DNA of 35,378 bases from Chitinophagaceae bacterium (GTDB lineage Bacteria; Bacteroidota; Bacteroidia; Chitinophagales; Chitinophagaceae): contig CANCPA010000027.1 of NCBI GenBank assembly GCA_947379895.1, positions 1-35,378 of the forward strand, written 5' to 3'. This document shows positions 9,206 to 18,006 of the stretch, one piece after another. Numbering within the stretch: the first letter of the stretch is position 1; the number at the start of each line of letters is the position of its first letter. The notes beneath the pieces are model-generated. The model made no database searches, was not told the origin of the DNA, and saw only the letters and a list, made by a program, of their open reading frames with translations. The translations under genes and the position numbers were made by a program.

Positions 9206-10051
9206 TTAACAATTGTCATGGTATTTAATCAATCCATCAATCGGACTTTTAATTACCACTCCAAGTTCTAATTCATAAGTGTTGCAAAGTTCCTGAAGTA
9301 TATCCCTAAAACCATAAGCAATACTGCCAACAAAATTAATAGGCAACTTCCAAGATTCATTGTATTTATAAAGATGGTTAAAAAAGAAATCATTCAGTCC
9401 GTCTTCAATGATATTTTCTACCATATAATGACCTCTATTTTCAACTAAAAACAGTGCAAATCCTGCTAAATATTTGTTAGCTAAAGGTTTTTTATATACA
9501 CTATCAAGGATGCTATCCTTTGAAATATTGAACTGTTTATTGAACCGATGCATTAAGTCTTCATCAAAAGTATTGTATAAATAATACTGAATTACCTTCT
9601 TTCCAAGATAGGTTCCACTACCTTCATCGCCCAAAATAAATCCGAGTCCGGGACTGTTTTTTACAATCTTATTACCATTATAATAGCAAGAATTTGTTCC
9701 CGTACCTAATATACAAGCTATCCCCTTTTTTGTACCACAAAGTGCCCTTGCAGCCCCAAGTAAATCACTTTCAATATTAATTTCCGTTTCAGGAAACAAT
9801 CCCTTGAGAGCAAGTTTAATAGTTTTTACATTACTTACATTACTTAAGCCTGTTCCATAAAACTGTAGCTTATCTATCTTAACATTATTAAGAGTTAGCA
9901 ATAATTCATTTTTCAAAAGCTCTATTATTTGATCCTTATTTAAGAAATAGGGACTAATGCCTTTGGTTGTGATTACTTTATGTTCACCATTATTCAAAAT
10001 GCACCACTCACATTTTGTAGAACCACTATCAGCAATTAATTGTATGGACAT
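9206..10051 (-). CDS. BadF/BadG-type ATPase, N-acetylglucosamine kinase-like
   Basis: The product has 281 aa and the ASKHA sugar-kinase fold. The N-terminal phosphate-binding loop is LIADSGSTKCEW. The second loop is CILGTGTNSCYYNG, followed by PGLGFILGDEGSGTYLGKK, the signature of BadF/BadG/BcrA/BcrD ATPases and eukaryotic-type N-acetylglucosamine kinases. Length is typical of short Bacteroidetes members. It would phosphorylate a free amino sugar such as GlcNAc in the cytoplasm, using ATP, during cell-wall recycling or sugar catabolism. Substrate is inferred from the family and not shown by the sequence. It is divergent from the DUF5686 gene, with a 256-bp shared upstream region. Confidence 0.88.
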   Translation of the reverse strand: MSIQLIADSGSTKCEWCILNNGEHKVITTKGISPYFLNKDQIIELLKNELLLTLNNVKIDKLQFYGTGLSNVSNVKTIKLALKGLFPETEINIESDLLGAARALCGTKKGIACILGTGTNSCYYNGNKIVKNSPGLGFILGDEGSGTYLGKKVIQYYLYNTFDEDLMHRFNKQFNISKDSILDSVYKKPLANKYLAGFALFLVENRGHYMVENIIEDGLNDFFFNHLYKYNESWKLPINFVGSIAYGFRDILQELCNTYELELGVVIKSPIDGLIKYHDNC

Positions 10052-10099
10052 ATAAAAAATGAATTACTTGAAATAAAAATAGGGTTAGTTCTTTATAAT

Positions 10100-10123
10100 T
10101 CCAACTTGGAACTTAAATTTAAG
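10100..10123. repeat. Two adjacent palindromes in the divergent promoter region
   Basis: TTCCA-ACT-TGGAA (10100-10112) is directly followed by the perfect palindrome CTTAAATTTAAG (10112-10123). They lie about 50-70 bp upstream of the kinase start and about 185 bp upstream of the DUF5686 start, where an operator for the divergent pair could be. The evidence is symmetry only. Confidence 0.25.
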
Positions 10124-10295
10124 CGTAAATGTTTTTATTGAAATAATTTTATTAACAGTTAATCAATAGATAGAAAAGCTACTTATACGTCATCTTTCAT
10201 TGACTTGATTAAACTATTTTTTGCCGTTCGTAGAAAATAATGGGGGTTTCACCCCTTTTAACGTATTCTAATATTTTTAGTAGGTACCGTTCCCC

Positions 10296-10303
10296 TACAT
10301 TTG
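10296..10303 (+). promoter_or_regulatory. Candidate Bacteroidetes -7 element (TACATTTG)
   Basis: TACATTTG matches the Bacteroidetes -7 consensus TAnnTTTG exactly and ends 4 bp before the ATG of the DUF5686 gene. Transcription starting there would give an almost leaderless mRNA. I see no matching -33 TTG-type box about 20 bp upstream, and the motif is common by chance in AT-rich DNA. Confidence 0.25.
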
Positions 10304-10307
10304 AAGC

Positions 10308-12800
10308 ATGTCAATTGAGTGTTTTAGAAAAATTTTTCTTTTATTGGGAGGATGGGTCATTTGTTCGATGACATTTGCCCAAAATAGAACTATTATTGGT
10401 CATATAAAGGATAAACAAAGCGATGAACCCTTACCTTTTTCTTCTGCTCGTTTTAAAACGAGTGGACAAGGTGCATTAACTGATGAATCTGGTAGGTTTG
10501 TCCTTAATGTGGAGCGGAGAAATATGAACGACTCATTAGTTATTAGTAGTGTTGGTTATAAACCCTTCTCTATTTGGGTAGGCAATTTTTCGGACAGTAC
10601 ACAAATAACTTTTAAATTAGAAGTAATGCCTTCTGCAAATGAAGCAGTGGTAAAAACTAAATATAGTAGATCGTTGTGGTTTTGGAAAAAAATAATGAGC
10701 AAGAAACCGCTACATGAAAAGCAATATTGGAAAAATTATAGTTATGAAATTTATAATAAGCTAGAAGTTGATCTTGAAAACTTAAATATCAAAAAACTAA
10801 ATCATAATGCGCTATTAAAGCCTTTAAATTTTGTGTTTGATTATATTGACTCTACTTCGGAGGATAAGCCATTCTTGCCTGCTTACATCACAGAAACTTT
10901 GTCTGATTATTACTATCAGAAAGATCCACACAAAATTAGAGAGATCATTAAGGCAACTCGTACTAATGGTTTGGATAACGAAAGTATTATTAAGCAATTA
11001 GGTGGATTATATCAGAATATAAATATTTACGACAATACAATTCCTGTTTTTAATCGAGATTTTATAGGTCCATTCAATACAAACGGGGCAAATTACTATC
11101 ATTACAAACTTTTAGACACTCAGTATTTAGCAAATAGACGATTAATACACTTACGGATTTCACCGAAACATAAAGGGGATGATGTTTTTGAAGGGGATTG
11201 TTGGGTTCATGATTCTACTTTTTCAATACAAAAAATCACTTTACGACCATCTAATGATGCAAATATTAATTTCTTAAGTGGACTATCGATAATACAAGAA
11301 TTTAAATTAATAAATGATACCACATGGTTCTTATACAAGGACAAATTTGTAGCAGACATTTCACCAATAGGTAGCAAAAATTTAACTTTAAAAGGTCGTA
11401 AGACCTCTACATATAAGCATATACTAATTAATTCCGATTCAGTTGTTTCAGAAGTTGAGAAGTCGAAAGTAGTGGAGGGCGTGGAATTAGGAAAGGGTTA
11501 TATGAATGAATCGGACACTTTTTGGAATTCACATAGACATGAAGAATTGAATAAGAGTGAGAAATCTGTATATAAGCTTTTAGATACTCTCGAACATAAC
11601 AAAACTTATGTCAGGTACAGGAATACTGTTAACTTTTTAGCAACCGGGACAAAAGATTTGGGCAATTTCAGGATTGGTCCTTGGTATTATTGGTTGAGTT
11701 CTAATCCGTGGGAAGGTATAAGGTCTCGATTTGATGCTTCTACAAATAGGGACTTCAGTAATCATTGGTATTTTCATGGATATGGGGCTTATGGGTTTGG
11801 TGATAATCAATTTAAAGGCAAGGCTGAAGCAGAATATCTTTTTAGTCGCGAACCATGGATTTATTTAAAAGCTACTTATAAAAATGATTTGGATAATGGA
11901 CAGGTTTATTCTGATCAATTTGGAACAGATAATTTATTTGCAACACTCTTTCGTCGTCCGAATGTTCCGTATAAGTTTCTGATGTCAGAAGAAAGGACAC
12001 TTGAATATTTTCAAGAAACTAACCACAACTATGGATTTGGGGTATCTACATCTAGCAAAAAATTTGATGCCTTACAAAATTTACCCACTAAAGATTTATT
12101 TACTTCTGTAAAGGGAGATCCGTTTAATTCCTTTGAAGCTACTTTCAAATTTCGATATGCCTATGCCGAAAGGACTTTAAAAGAGAATTTCAGCAATATG
12201 TCTTTGGGTAGCGATCGGCCAATTATTCAGTTTAGTTATACCCATGCATTTAAGAATGTTTTCAAGAGTAGTTATGATTATGATAAGTTGGATGTTTCCA
12301 TGTCTGATTATTTTAGTCTTGCCCCCTATGGTGGGGTTAGATACTACTTATTTGCAGGCAAGGTGATGGGCTCTGCCCCATATAATTTTTTACAAGTTAT
12401 GCCGGGTAATGAAGTATTATATTACAATCGCTATGCCTTTAATTTGTTAAATCGATACGAATTGATAGCTGATAATTATGCAGGATTCTTTGTAGAACAT
12501 AAAATCGGTAGTGGATTCTTTAAATATATTCCAGTGATTAAAAAGTTGAAGTGGCGGCAGTTTTGGGATGTAAAGGGTGTTGTTGGAAGTTTATCGAACG
12601 AAAATGCACAACTTAATTTTGTTGGCAAGTATCCCTATACAAGCCTAAATGGTAAGATGTATATGGAATTAGGAACAGGGATTGATAACATTTTAAAAGT
12701 ATTCAGAGTAGATTTTGTGTGGCGTGTTTTAAATCAAAATGCAACCATACAGTCATTCAATCGTTTTGGTGTATTTGGAAGCTTCCACTTTACCTTTTAA
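10308..12800 (+). CDS. DUF5686 outer-membrane protein with carboxypeptidase-like regulatory domain
   Basis: The product has 830 aa. Residues 1-25 form a signal peptide (cleavage near SMTFAQ). Residues about 27-110 are a carboxypeptidase-regulatory-like beta domain (IIGHIKDKQSDEPLPFSSAR, LTDESGRF, ISSVGYKPF). The rest matches the DUF5686 pattern: YSYEIYNKLEVDLENL, SDYYYQKDPHKIREIIKA and an FIGPFNTNGANYYHY segment. A beta-barrel-like C-terminal half ends in aromatic FGSFHFTF. The family is widespread in Bacteroidetes and its function is unknown; it is thought to sit in the outer membrane. The gene stands alone, with promoter space on the left and 357 bp before the next gene. Confidence 0.88.
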   Translation: MSIECFRKIFLLLGGWVICSMTFAQNRTIIGHIKDKQSDEPLPFSSARFKTSGQGALTDESGRFVLNVERRNMNDSLVISSVGYKPFSIWVGNFSDSTQITFKLEVMPSANEAVVKTKYSRSLWFWKKIMSKKPLHEKQYWKNYSYEIYNKLEVDLENLNIKKLNHNALLKPLNFVFDYIDSTSEDKPFLPAYITETLSDYYYQKDPHKIREIIKATRTNGLDNESIIKQLGGLYQNINIYDNTIPVFNRDFIGPFNTNGANYYHYKLLDTQYLANRRLIHLRISPKHKGDDVFEGDCWVHDSTFSIQKITLRPSNDANINFLSGLSIIQEFKLINDTTWFLYKDKFVADISPIGSKNLTLKGRKTSTYKHILINSDSVVSEVEKSKVVEGVELGKGYMNESDTFWNSHRHEELNKSEKSVYKLLDTLEHNKTYVRYRNTVNFLATGTKDLGNFRIGPWYYWLSSNPWEGIRSRFDASTNRDFSNHWYFHGYGAYGFGDNQFKGKAEAEYLFSREPWIYLKATYKNDLDNGQVYSDQFGTDNLFATLFRRPNVPYKFLMSEERTLEYFQETNHNYGFGVSTSSKKFDALQNLPTKDLFTSVKGDPFNSFEATFKFRYAYAERTLKENFSNMSLGSDRPIIQFSYTHAFKNVFKSSYDYDKLDVSMSDYFSLAPYGGVRYYLFAGKVMGSAPYNFLQVMPGNEVLYYNRYAFNLLNRYELIADNYAGFFVEHKIGSGFFKYIPVIKKLKWRQFWDVKGVVGSLSNENAQLNFVGKYPYTSLNGKMYMELGTGIDNILKVFRVDFVWRVLNQNATIQSFNRFGVFGSFHFTF

Positions 12801-13157
12801 AAGCTTGCACAATCCTTAAACGGGGCATATAAGCCACTTAGTTAAACCGAAAAAGAAAAATATACTTTGGAATTTGTTTAATTTCAACTGTACAGAAACT
12901 AAATTGTCCTATGGCAACTTAAGTAAGAAGAGTGGGATAAGATGAGTACTAGAAAAATATTTTTGAAAAGTGCATTTATTTAATTTAATCTACAGGGAAT
13001 TCCTCAATAAAATTGATGATATTGTAGTGTTTATTTAATAAGTGGAAAGCCTTTATGCATGTCAACTTAAATGTTACAATGAATACCAACATTTTTCCTT
13101 TTATTTTGTATCCTTAACATTATCAATAGAATAATTAAATAAATCTCAGCTGTAAAC
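12801..13157. other. Intergenic region before the symporter operon
   Basis: This 357-bp AT-rich gap holds no gene, strong hairpin with T-run, or clear TAnnTTTG/TTG promoter pair. It should contain the terminator of the DUF5686 gene and the promoter of the small membrane protein/symporter pair, but I cannot place either. Confidence 0.4.
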
Positions 13158-13277
13158 ATGTCTACACAAAATAAAATACCCGTTTTTTCATCATGGCGAT
13201 GGTGGTATTTATTTGTCATAAGCTTCCTGATAGCCATTATATTATTCTTTTCTTGGTTTACAAATTATTTTGCATGA
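13158..13277 (+). CDS. 39-residue single-helix membrane protein, coupled to the symporter
   Basis: ATG at 13158 opens a 39-codon frame ending with TGA at 13275-13277. The product has a polar N-terminus (MSTQNKIPVFSS), then WRWWYLFV and one hydrophobic helix (residues about 16-34), ending FTNYFA. Its stop overlaps the symporter start as ATGA (the symporter ATG is at 13274), the usual arrangement for translational coupling. Tryptophan- and phenylalanine-rich mini-proteins ahead of sodium:solute symporters are a pattern I recall from Bacteroidetes, but I cannot verify it here. The likely role is a small subunit or assembly partner of the transporter. I know no function for it. An alternative view is a leader peptide that only sets symporter translation. 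Confidence 0.65.
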   Translation: MSTQNKIPVFSSWRWWYLFVISFLIAIILFFSWFTNYFA

Positions 13278-14995
13278 GTAGAATTGATTGGATTGTTTTG
13301 GTAGGTACCTTAACAGGCATCATCGCTTATGGGCTATATAAAAGTCGAACCTCCAAAAATCTGGAAGGATACTTTTTGAGTAATAGAAGCCTTCCGTGGT
13401 ACCTTGTTTTGCTAAGCATCATGGGTACGCAGGCTAGTGCGATCACATTCTTGTCGGCACCAGGGCAAGCATTTACAGATGGGATGCGTTTTGTACAGTA
13501 TTATTTTGGTTTACCATTAGCGATGGTCATACTATGTATCACTTTTGTGCCATTATACAGCCGACTAAAAGTATTTACAGCGTATGAGTTTTTGGAAAAA
13601 AGATTCGATTCTCGAACAAGGACCTTTACTTCATTCTTATTTCTTTTGTCTCGTGGATTATCAACAGGCGTTAGCATTTATGCACCTTCTATAATACTTT
13701 CTTCTTTGTTGGGATGGGATATTTTTTGGACAAACATTGTCATGGGAGGCTTGTTAATCATTTACACGGTTAGTGGCGGGGCTAAAGCAGTTGCCTATAC
13801 GCAAAAAATACAGATGGTTATCATCTTTGGCGGCATGTTTTCCGCAGGATATTGTATGATGCACTATTTACCCTCGGGTATTGGCTTTAAACAAGCTTTA
13901 CAGCTAAGTGGGGCAGGAGGGAAGCTTAATGTTATTACGACAGGATTTACTAAAAATGGCTTCGATTGGAAAGATCGGTATAATATTGTTAGTGGTGTTA
14001 TTGGCGGATTTTTTCTTGCATTATCATATTTTGGGAGTGACCAATCTCAAGTAGGACGCTATCTCGCAGCAAAAGATAGTACGGAGAGTAAAGTTGGATT
14101 ATTGATGAATGGTTTGGTAAAAGTTCCAATGCAATTTTTTATTTTGCTATTAGGTGCGATGCTTTTTGCCTTTTATCAATTTAATGCTGCACCTATATTC
14201 TTCAATAAAGCACTTGCAGATAAAGGAAAAACGACTGTTTATCAAAGTAAACTGATTACTTTGGAAAATGATTATTATAAACAACAACTTCTGCAACAAA
14301 ATAACAGCAAGGCCTATTTATTAAATATTCATGACGTTGAATTGAAAGCGAAATTAAAGATCGAAGCCACCAAACTTACCGAAATACAAAAAGAATATAA
14401 GACAACACTGAAAAAAGCCTTACCTACAGCGGATACGAATGATACTAACTACATTTTTCTTCGATTTGTAATTGACTTTTTGCCTAAAGGTATTGTAGGA
14501 TTATTGATTGCCATTATTTTTATGAGTGCATGGGGGTCAATTGCTGCAGCACTAAATGCACTTGCCTCTTGTACAATGATTGACTTTCATAAACGAATTA
14601 AAAAAGACTATTCACGTTTCGAAAATCAAAATGCAATCAGTAGTTACGAGTATAAAACATCAAAATTATATACACTTGCCTGGGGAATATTCAGCATCAT
14701 TACTGCCGAATTATCATCAGGAATTGGTAGTTTAATAGAAGCCGTTAATATTTTAGGTTCCTTATTTTATGGCGTAATATTAGGAATTTTCCTAGTGGGA
14801 TTTTATTTAAAAAGGGTAGAGGGGAAGTCTGTATTTTATGGAGCAATTATTAGTGAAATTATTATTGTAGTACTCTTCGCACTAGATAAATATGAGATTA
14901 TTGGACTAGGTTTCTTATGGTTGAATGTAATTGGAGCACTACTTGTATTATTAATCAGTAGCGTTTTAGAAATTCTATTCAGAAAATCATTGTAA
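13274..14995 (+). CDS. Sodium:solute symporter (SSS family)
   Basis: I start at the ATG at 13274, giving 573 aa beginning MSRIDWIVLVGTLTGIIAYG. An earlier in-frame ATG at 13193 only adds out-of-frame translation of the small upstream gene. SSS features are clear: the N-terminal helix, the NRSLPWYLVLLSIMGTQASA segment that follows it (Na+/sugar symporter type), repeated hydrophobic helices to the C-terminus (about 13), ALSYFGSDQSQVGRYL, and IIFMSAWGSIAAALNALASC. A charged, helical stretch of roughly 80 residues (about 325-405) is inserted between membrane helices. It imports an organic solute with sodium; the substrate cannot be read from the sequence. The amino-sugar kinase nearby is not co-transcribed. 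Confidence 0.93.
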   Translation: MSRIDWIVLVGTLTGIIAYGLYKSRTSKNLEGYFLSNRSLPWYLVLLSIMGTQASAITFLSAPGQAFTDGMRFVQYYFGLPLAMVILCITFVPLYSRLKVFTAYEFLEKRFDSRTRTFTSFLFLLSRGLSTGVSIYAPSIILSSLLGWDIFWTNIVMGGLLIIYTVSGGAKAVAYTQKIQMVIIFGGMFSAGYCMMHYLPSGIGFKQALQLSGAGGKLNVITTGFTKNGFDWKDRYNIVSGVIGGFFLALSYFGSDQSQVGRYLAAKDSTESKVGLLMNGLVKVPMQFFILLLGAMLFAFYQFNAAPIFFNKALADKGKTTVYQSKLITLENDYYKQQLLQQNNSKAYLLNIHDVELKAKLKIEATKLTEIQKEYKTTLKKALPTADTNDTNYIFLRFVIDFLPKGIVGLLIAIIFMSAWGSIAAALNALASCTMIDFHKRIKKDYSRFENQNAISSYEYKTSKLYTLAWGIFSIITAELSSGIGSLIEAVNILGSLFYGVILGIFLVGFYLKRVEGKSVFYGAIISEIIIVVLFALDKYEIIGLGFLWLNVIGALLVLLISSVLEILFRKSL

Positions 14996-15174
14996 ATCAA
15001 TAATATGATGTTAATTCAATTTTATTTTTTGGATGTATCAACAGTTGCATCTCAAAATGTATTTGGTGCTTACGCTTGATCATTTTTTTACATTCAGGAA
15101 GTTTCATTACAAGGAAACCAAGGAAAAAAGGTCAAACAAGGTATTCTTTGAACCAATTGAAGGTATACTTTAAC

Positions 15175-17241
15175 TTAATTTATTTTGAGCCCAATAAAGA
15201 AATTAATTGGAGGAGAGGGATTATAAAATCTTTTTCCTGCCGCGTTGATGTCATTACCTAAACTATACAATTCATTAAGTAAGTTATTACCACCTGCATA
15301 AATTTCATTTGTCATTTTAAAACATTTGAATTTCAATCCAATTTTAAAATCTAATAAATGATAGGCCTTTGCATACACATCATTTGCATCTGTCAAAGGC
15401 ATTGAGGAAACTTTATTGTACGAAACATTTAAATAATGTCCGTTTTTGAAGAGAAATGAAAGGGTGGTTACCTGCACATTTTCAGGTACTCCTGTTAAAT
15501 GATTACCTGAATAGTTTATTGTTCCCAATTGATAACTTAGAAATTTGTAGGGCTGATAACTATAACTTTCTGAGAGATTGATACTTTTAATTATTCCAAG
15601 AGGTTTTATTAATAAACGATATTGAAGTGACACTTCTAACCCATCCTGTTTGGTATTTCCTGCATTGATAAAGATTTGGGAACCGTCAGTATTTGTGTGA
15701 GCAATGATTGCCTGTTGTAAGTGTAAATGATAGTAATTTACTTCAAATAGTAATCGATGATTGAAGAGTCCACCCTTTAATCCTATTTCACTTTTCCATC
15801 CATATTCTGCTTGAATTGAATTATTGAATACTTTTGAAGAAGGTCTTAATTCAGCAATAGAGGGTGAACTATATCCCTTTGATACAACGCCATAAATTAA
15901 TAGAGAGGAATTAAATTGATAACCTATTGAGAATCGGGGGGCAAAATTTACACTCAGTTTGTGGGTAAAGTCTGTACTTCCTTCAGTTAATCTCTTGTAT
16001 CGAAATGACTCTTCATTTTCACTAATACCGGTTTCAAACCTCCATTTTCCCAATGACAGTTGTAATTGTGTGAAAAGAAATGATTGCTTACTATAGATAT
16101 TATCTTTGAATTGGACTGTGTCGGGCAAGCCATTCACATTGCCGTAATCTTCTATTAAGGAATGATTAGCTAGTATTTCTCCTCCTGAAATCCATTTGAT
16201 ATCTATTCCCTTTGTTTTCTTTTGGTAAATAAATTGTAGGTTCCCATTATAATTGGACTCATTTCGGGTTTCATAATCGGTGATGAAAGGGTTTTTATAG
16301 TCGGTATGATTCATTACTAACGCAATATTAGAGGACCAATTCTCTGAAATTTGATAACTATCATGAATACCTACAAATGAGGTTGTATTATCTATTGCAC
16401 TATGTGCTTGAACAGCACTAGGTAATTTCCCTATTGCAGGACGAGATAGTTTAGGGTTTTTCAACATTGAGTCAAGGGTAATTCCACCAGGAGTTTGATA
16501 AAATAGATGAGTATAAAAGCAAATGATATCAATTTGATGATGCCTCTTTTTTAAGCTCCCTATCCAAGTGATATTATCTTTATGAGAAGCGGATTCTATT
16601 CTATATCCATTACTTTCATGATGACTAATTATTAATTTAGAGGTTGCATTCTTGCTTTGATATCCCCAAACAGCCTCTTCTTGATGGGTTCCATAATAAC
16701 CGGCAAATATACTTGCTGAAATACTATTTACTGGTGATTGAGTATGTTTCAATTTGGTTTCTAGAAGTAACAAGCCCTTTTTCCCTGCCCCATACATACT
16801 TGAACCTGCATCCTTTGCCACCTCTACGGAAGATAATTGAGTAATATCAATCAGATTCAAATAGGTATTACCACCACCATCAGATAATGGGAGACCATTC
16901 CAATATACCTTCATATTTCTTACTCCGAATGGAGAACGTAGCAGACTCCCCCTTACGGAAAGGCGAAAACTTTCAGGACTCCTTTCTTCCATTCTTACCC
17001 CTGGTATTGTGTTCATAGAAGGCAATAACGAATAATTATTGAGTTGTTGCAATTTATTGGTATCCAAAAAGGAAATAGAAGCAGGAATATCCTGCCAAGT
17101 CCTGTTATAATTAAAAGTTTGTAACTTGACTTCAGGTAATGAATCAGAAAAGACAATTGTAGTTTCTTTGGATTGGGAAAATGAAGAAGAAATTGCAAGA
17201 GAAAAGATAAAAAGAAATATAGTTGAAAGCTGTTTCATCAT
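15175..17241 (-). CDS. TonB-dependent outer-membrane receptor
   Basis: The product has 688 aa. A signal peptide covers residues 1-23 (LSTIFLFIFSLAISSSFSQ). A plug domain follows (about 45-165), with the receptor signatures SMNTIPGVRMEERSPESFRL, SVRGS and SVEVAKDAGSSMYGAG. A 22-strand-type barrel ends in GNNLLNELYSLGNDINAAGK and a final FFIGLKIN. It lacks the carboxypeptidase-like N-domain and the STN domain, so it is not a SusC protein and is not wired to a FecR sensor. Its type resembles ferric-chelate (FecA-like) receptors, but the ligand is not evident. It faces the symporter gene tail to tail across about 180 bp and stands alone as a transcription unit. Confidence 0.93.
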   Translation of the reverse strand: MMKQLSTIFLFIFSLAISSSFSQSKETTIVFSDSLPEVKLQTFNYNRTWQDIPASISFLDTNKLQQLNNYSLLPSMNTIPGVRMEERSPESFRLSVRGSLLRSPFGVRNMKVYWNGLPLSDGGGNTYLNLIDITQLSSVEVAKDAGSSMYGAGKKGLLLLETKLKHTQSPVNSISASIFAGYYGTHQEEAVWGYQSKNATSKLIISHHESNGYRIESASHKDNITWIGSLKKRHHQIDIICFYTHLFYQTPGGITLDSMLKNPKLSRPAIGKLPSAVQAHSAIDNTTSFVGIHDSYQISENWSSNIALVMNHTDYKNPFITDYETRNESNYNGNLQFIYQKKTKGIDIKWISGGEILANHSLIEDYGNVNGLPDTVQFKDNIYSKQSFLFTQLQLSLGKWRFETGISENEESFRYKRLTEGSTDFTHKLSVNFAPRFSIGYQFNSSLLIYGVVSKGYSSPSIAELRPSSKVFNNSIQAEYGWKSEIGLKGGLFNHRLLFEVNYYHLHLQQAIIAHTNTDGSQIFINAGNTKQDGLEVSLQYRLLIKPLGIIKSINLSESYSYQPYKFLSYQLGTINYSGNHLTGVPENVQVTTLSFLFKNGHYLNVSYNKVSSMPLTDANDVYAKAYHLLDFKIGLKFKCFKMTNEIYAGGNNLLNELYSLGNDINAAGKRFYNPSPPINFFIGLKIN

Positions 17242-17715
17242 GCAAATAAAACCTAATATTAAATAGATGTAAAAGATGAAGGGTGAATATAAGATTTCCG
17301 TTTGACAAGTAGAATTATTTAGTTATCCAATATTTCATGAATGATTTGAATTGTTACATTATATTTCAAAAACATGGTAATATCCTTATTAATTTAAAAT
17401 TGTTTTGAATAAAACTTGCCTTTTTCCTAAAACAATCAGGTTATTTAATAAATAAACTAGATAATAAAAAAAGGGCAGCATTATTAATGTAATATTGCTA
17501 CACAGAATTGGTAAAGCAAAGTCCAGTTCATTTTGTTAGAAACACTTTTTTTGTTTCATTGCCGTAAAACTTCAAGAGATAATCTTCTAGAACGCAAGTT
17601 TCTTCTTCAAACAAGCTTTATTAAGCCGCACATTTTTTTAAACTATCAGGAAATACTTTTACAATTCAGTACAAATTATTGTGTATCTGAAATGAATTTT
17701 ACAGTAAGAAATGTT
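17242..17715. other. Intergenic region between the receptor gene and the 42-bp repeats
   Basis: This 474-bp region holds the 5' flank of the TonB receptor gene (minus strand) and the flank of the repeat array. I find no gene on either strand. A 15-bp odd palindrome, TTATTTAATAAATAA, lies at 17441-17455. Short open frames extend into the repeat array but look like shadows of the repetition. Confidence 0.4.
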
Positions 17716-17967
17716 GTTTGCTGTAATAATGGTTTCTTCATCATAACAAATAGAAGTGTTAATACCATTCAAGGTTTGTTTATTATAGCAGATAGACTCA
17801 TTTGCTCCTATTAAGGTTTGTTCATTAGTACAAATAAACATGTTTGCTTGATTAAAGGTTTGTTTATTACAGCAAATAGAAGTGTTTGCTACTTTTAAGG
17901 TTGGTTCATTGGTACAAATAGAAGTGTTTGCTCCGTTTAAGGTTTGTTCATTAGTACAAATAGGTTT
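17716..17967 (+). repeat. Six tandem degenerate 42-bp repeats
   Basis: Six units of exactly 42 bp start at 17716, 17758, 17800, 17842, 17884 and 17926. The shared core is GTTTGCT, about eight variable bases, AAGGTTTGTTCATTAGTACA and AATAGAAGT. Two subtypes can be told apart by the middle: TTCATTAGTACAAAT (units 3, 5, 6) and TTTATTACAGCAAAT (units 2, 4, with small changes). Unit 1 is the most diverged. Each unit contains the spaced palindrome TTTGT-n8-ACAAA or its variant. The array ends 39 bp before the ATG of the 319-aa gene. It has no spacers of independent sequence, so it is not a CRISPR array. It could be a set of protein-binding sites, structured 5' leader RNA, or a decayed coding repeat. 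Confidence 0.8.
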
Positions 17968-18006
17968 AATTAAAAGAAAAGGTTTTAATCTTAAAATAAT
18001 AAGATA

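Noticed and set aside
13193-13273. N-terminal extension of the symporter from an ATG at 13193
   Set aside because: The added 27 residues do not look like an SSS N-terminus, and they are an out-of-frame reading of the 39-aa gene. The MSRIDW start at 13274 gives a normal family start with an ATGA overlap.
17533-17841. Two open frames, one on each strand, over the first part of the 42-bp repeats
   Set aside because: Both owe their length to the repeat period being a multiple of three. Neither covers the whole array from a proper start, and neither resembles a known protein.
17716-17967. CRISPR array
   Set aside because: The units are contiguous 42-bp copies with scattered changes. There are no spacers of unrelated sequence and no cas genes.
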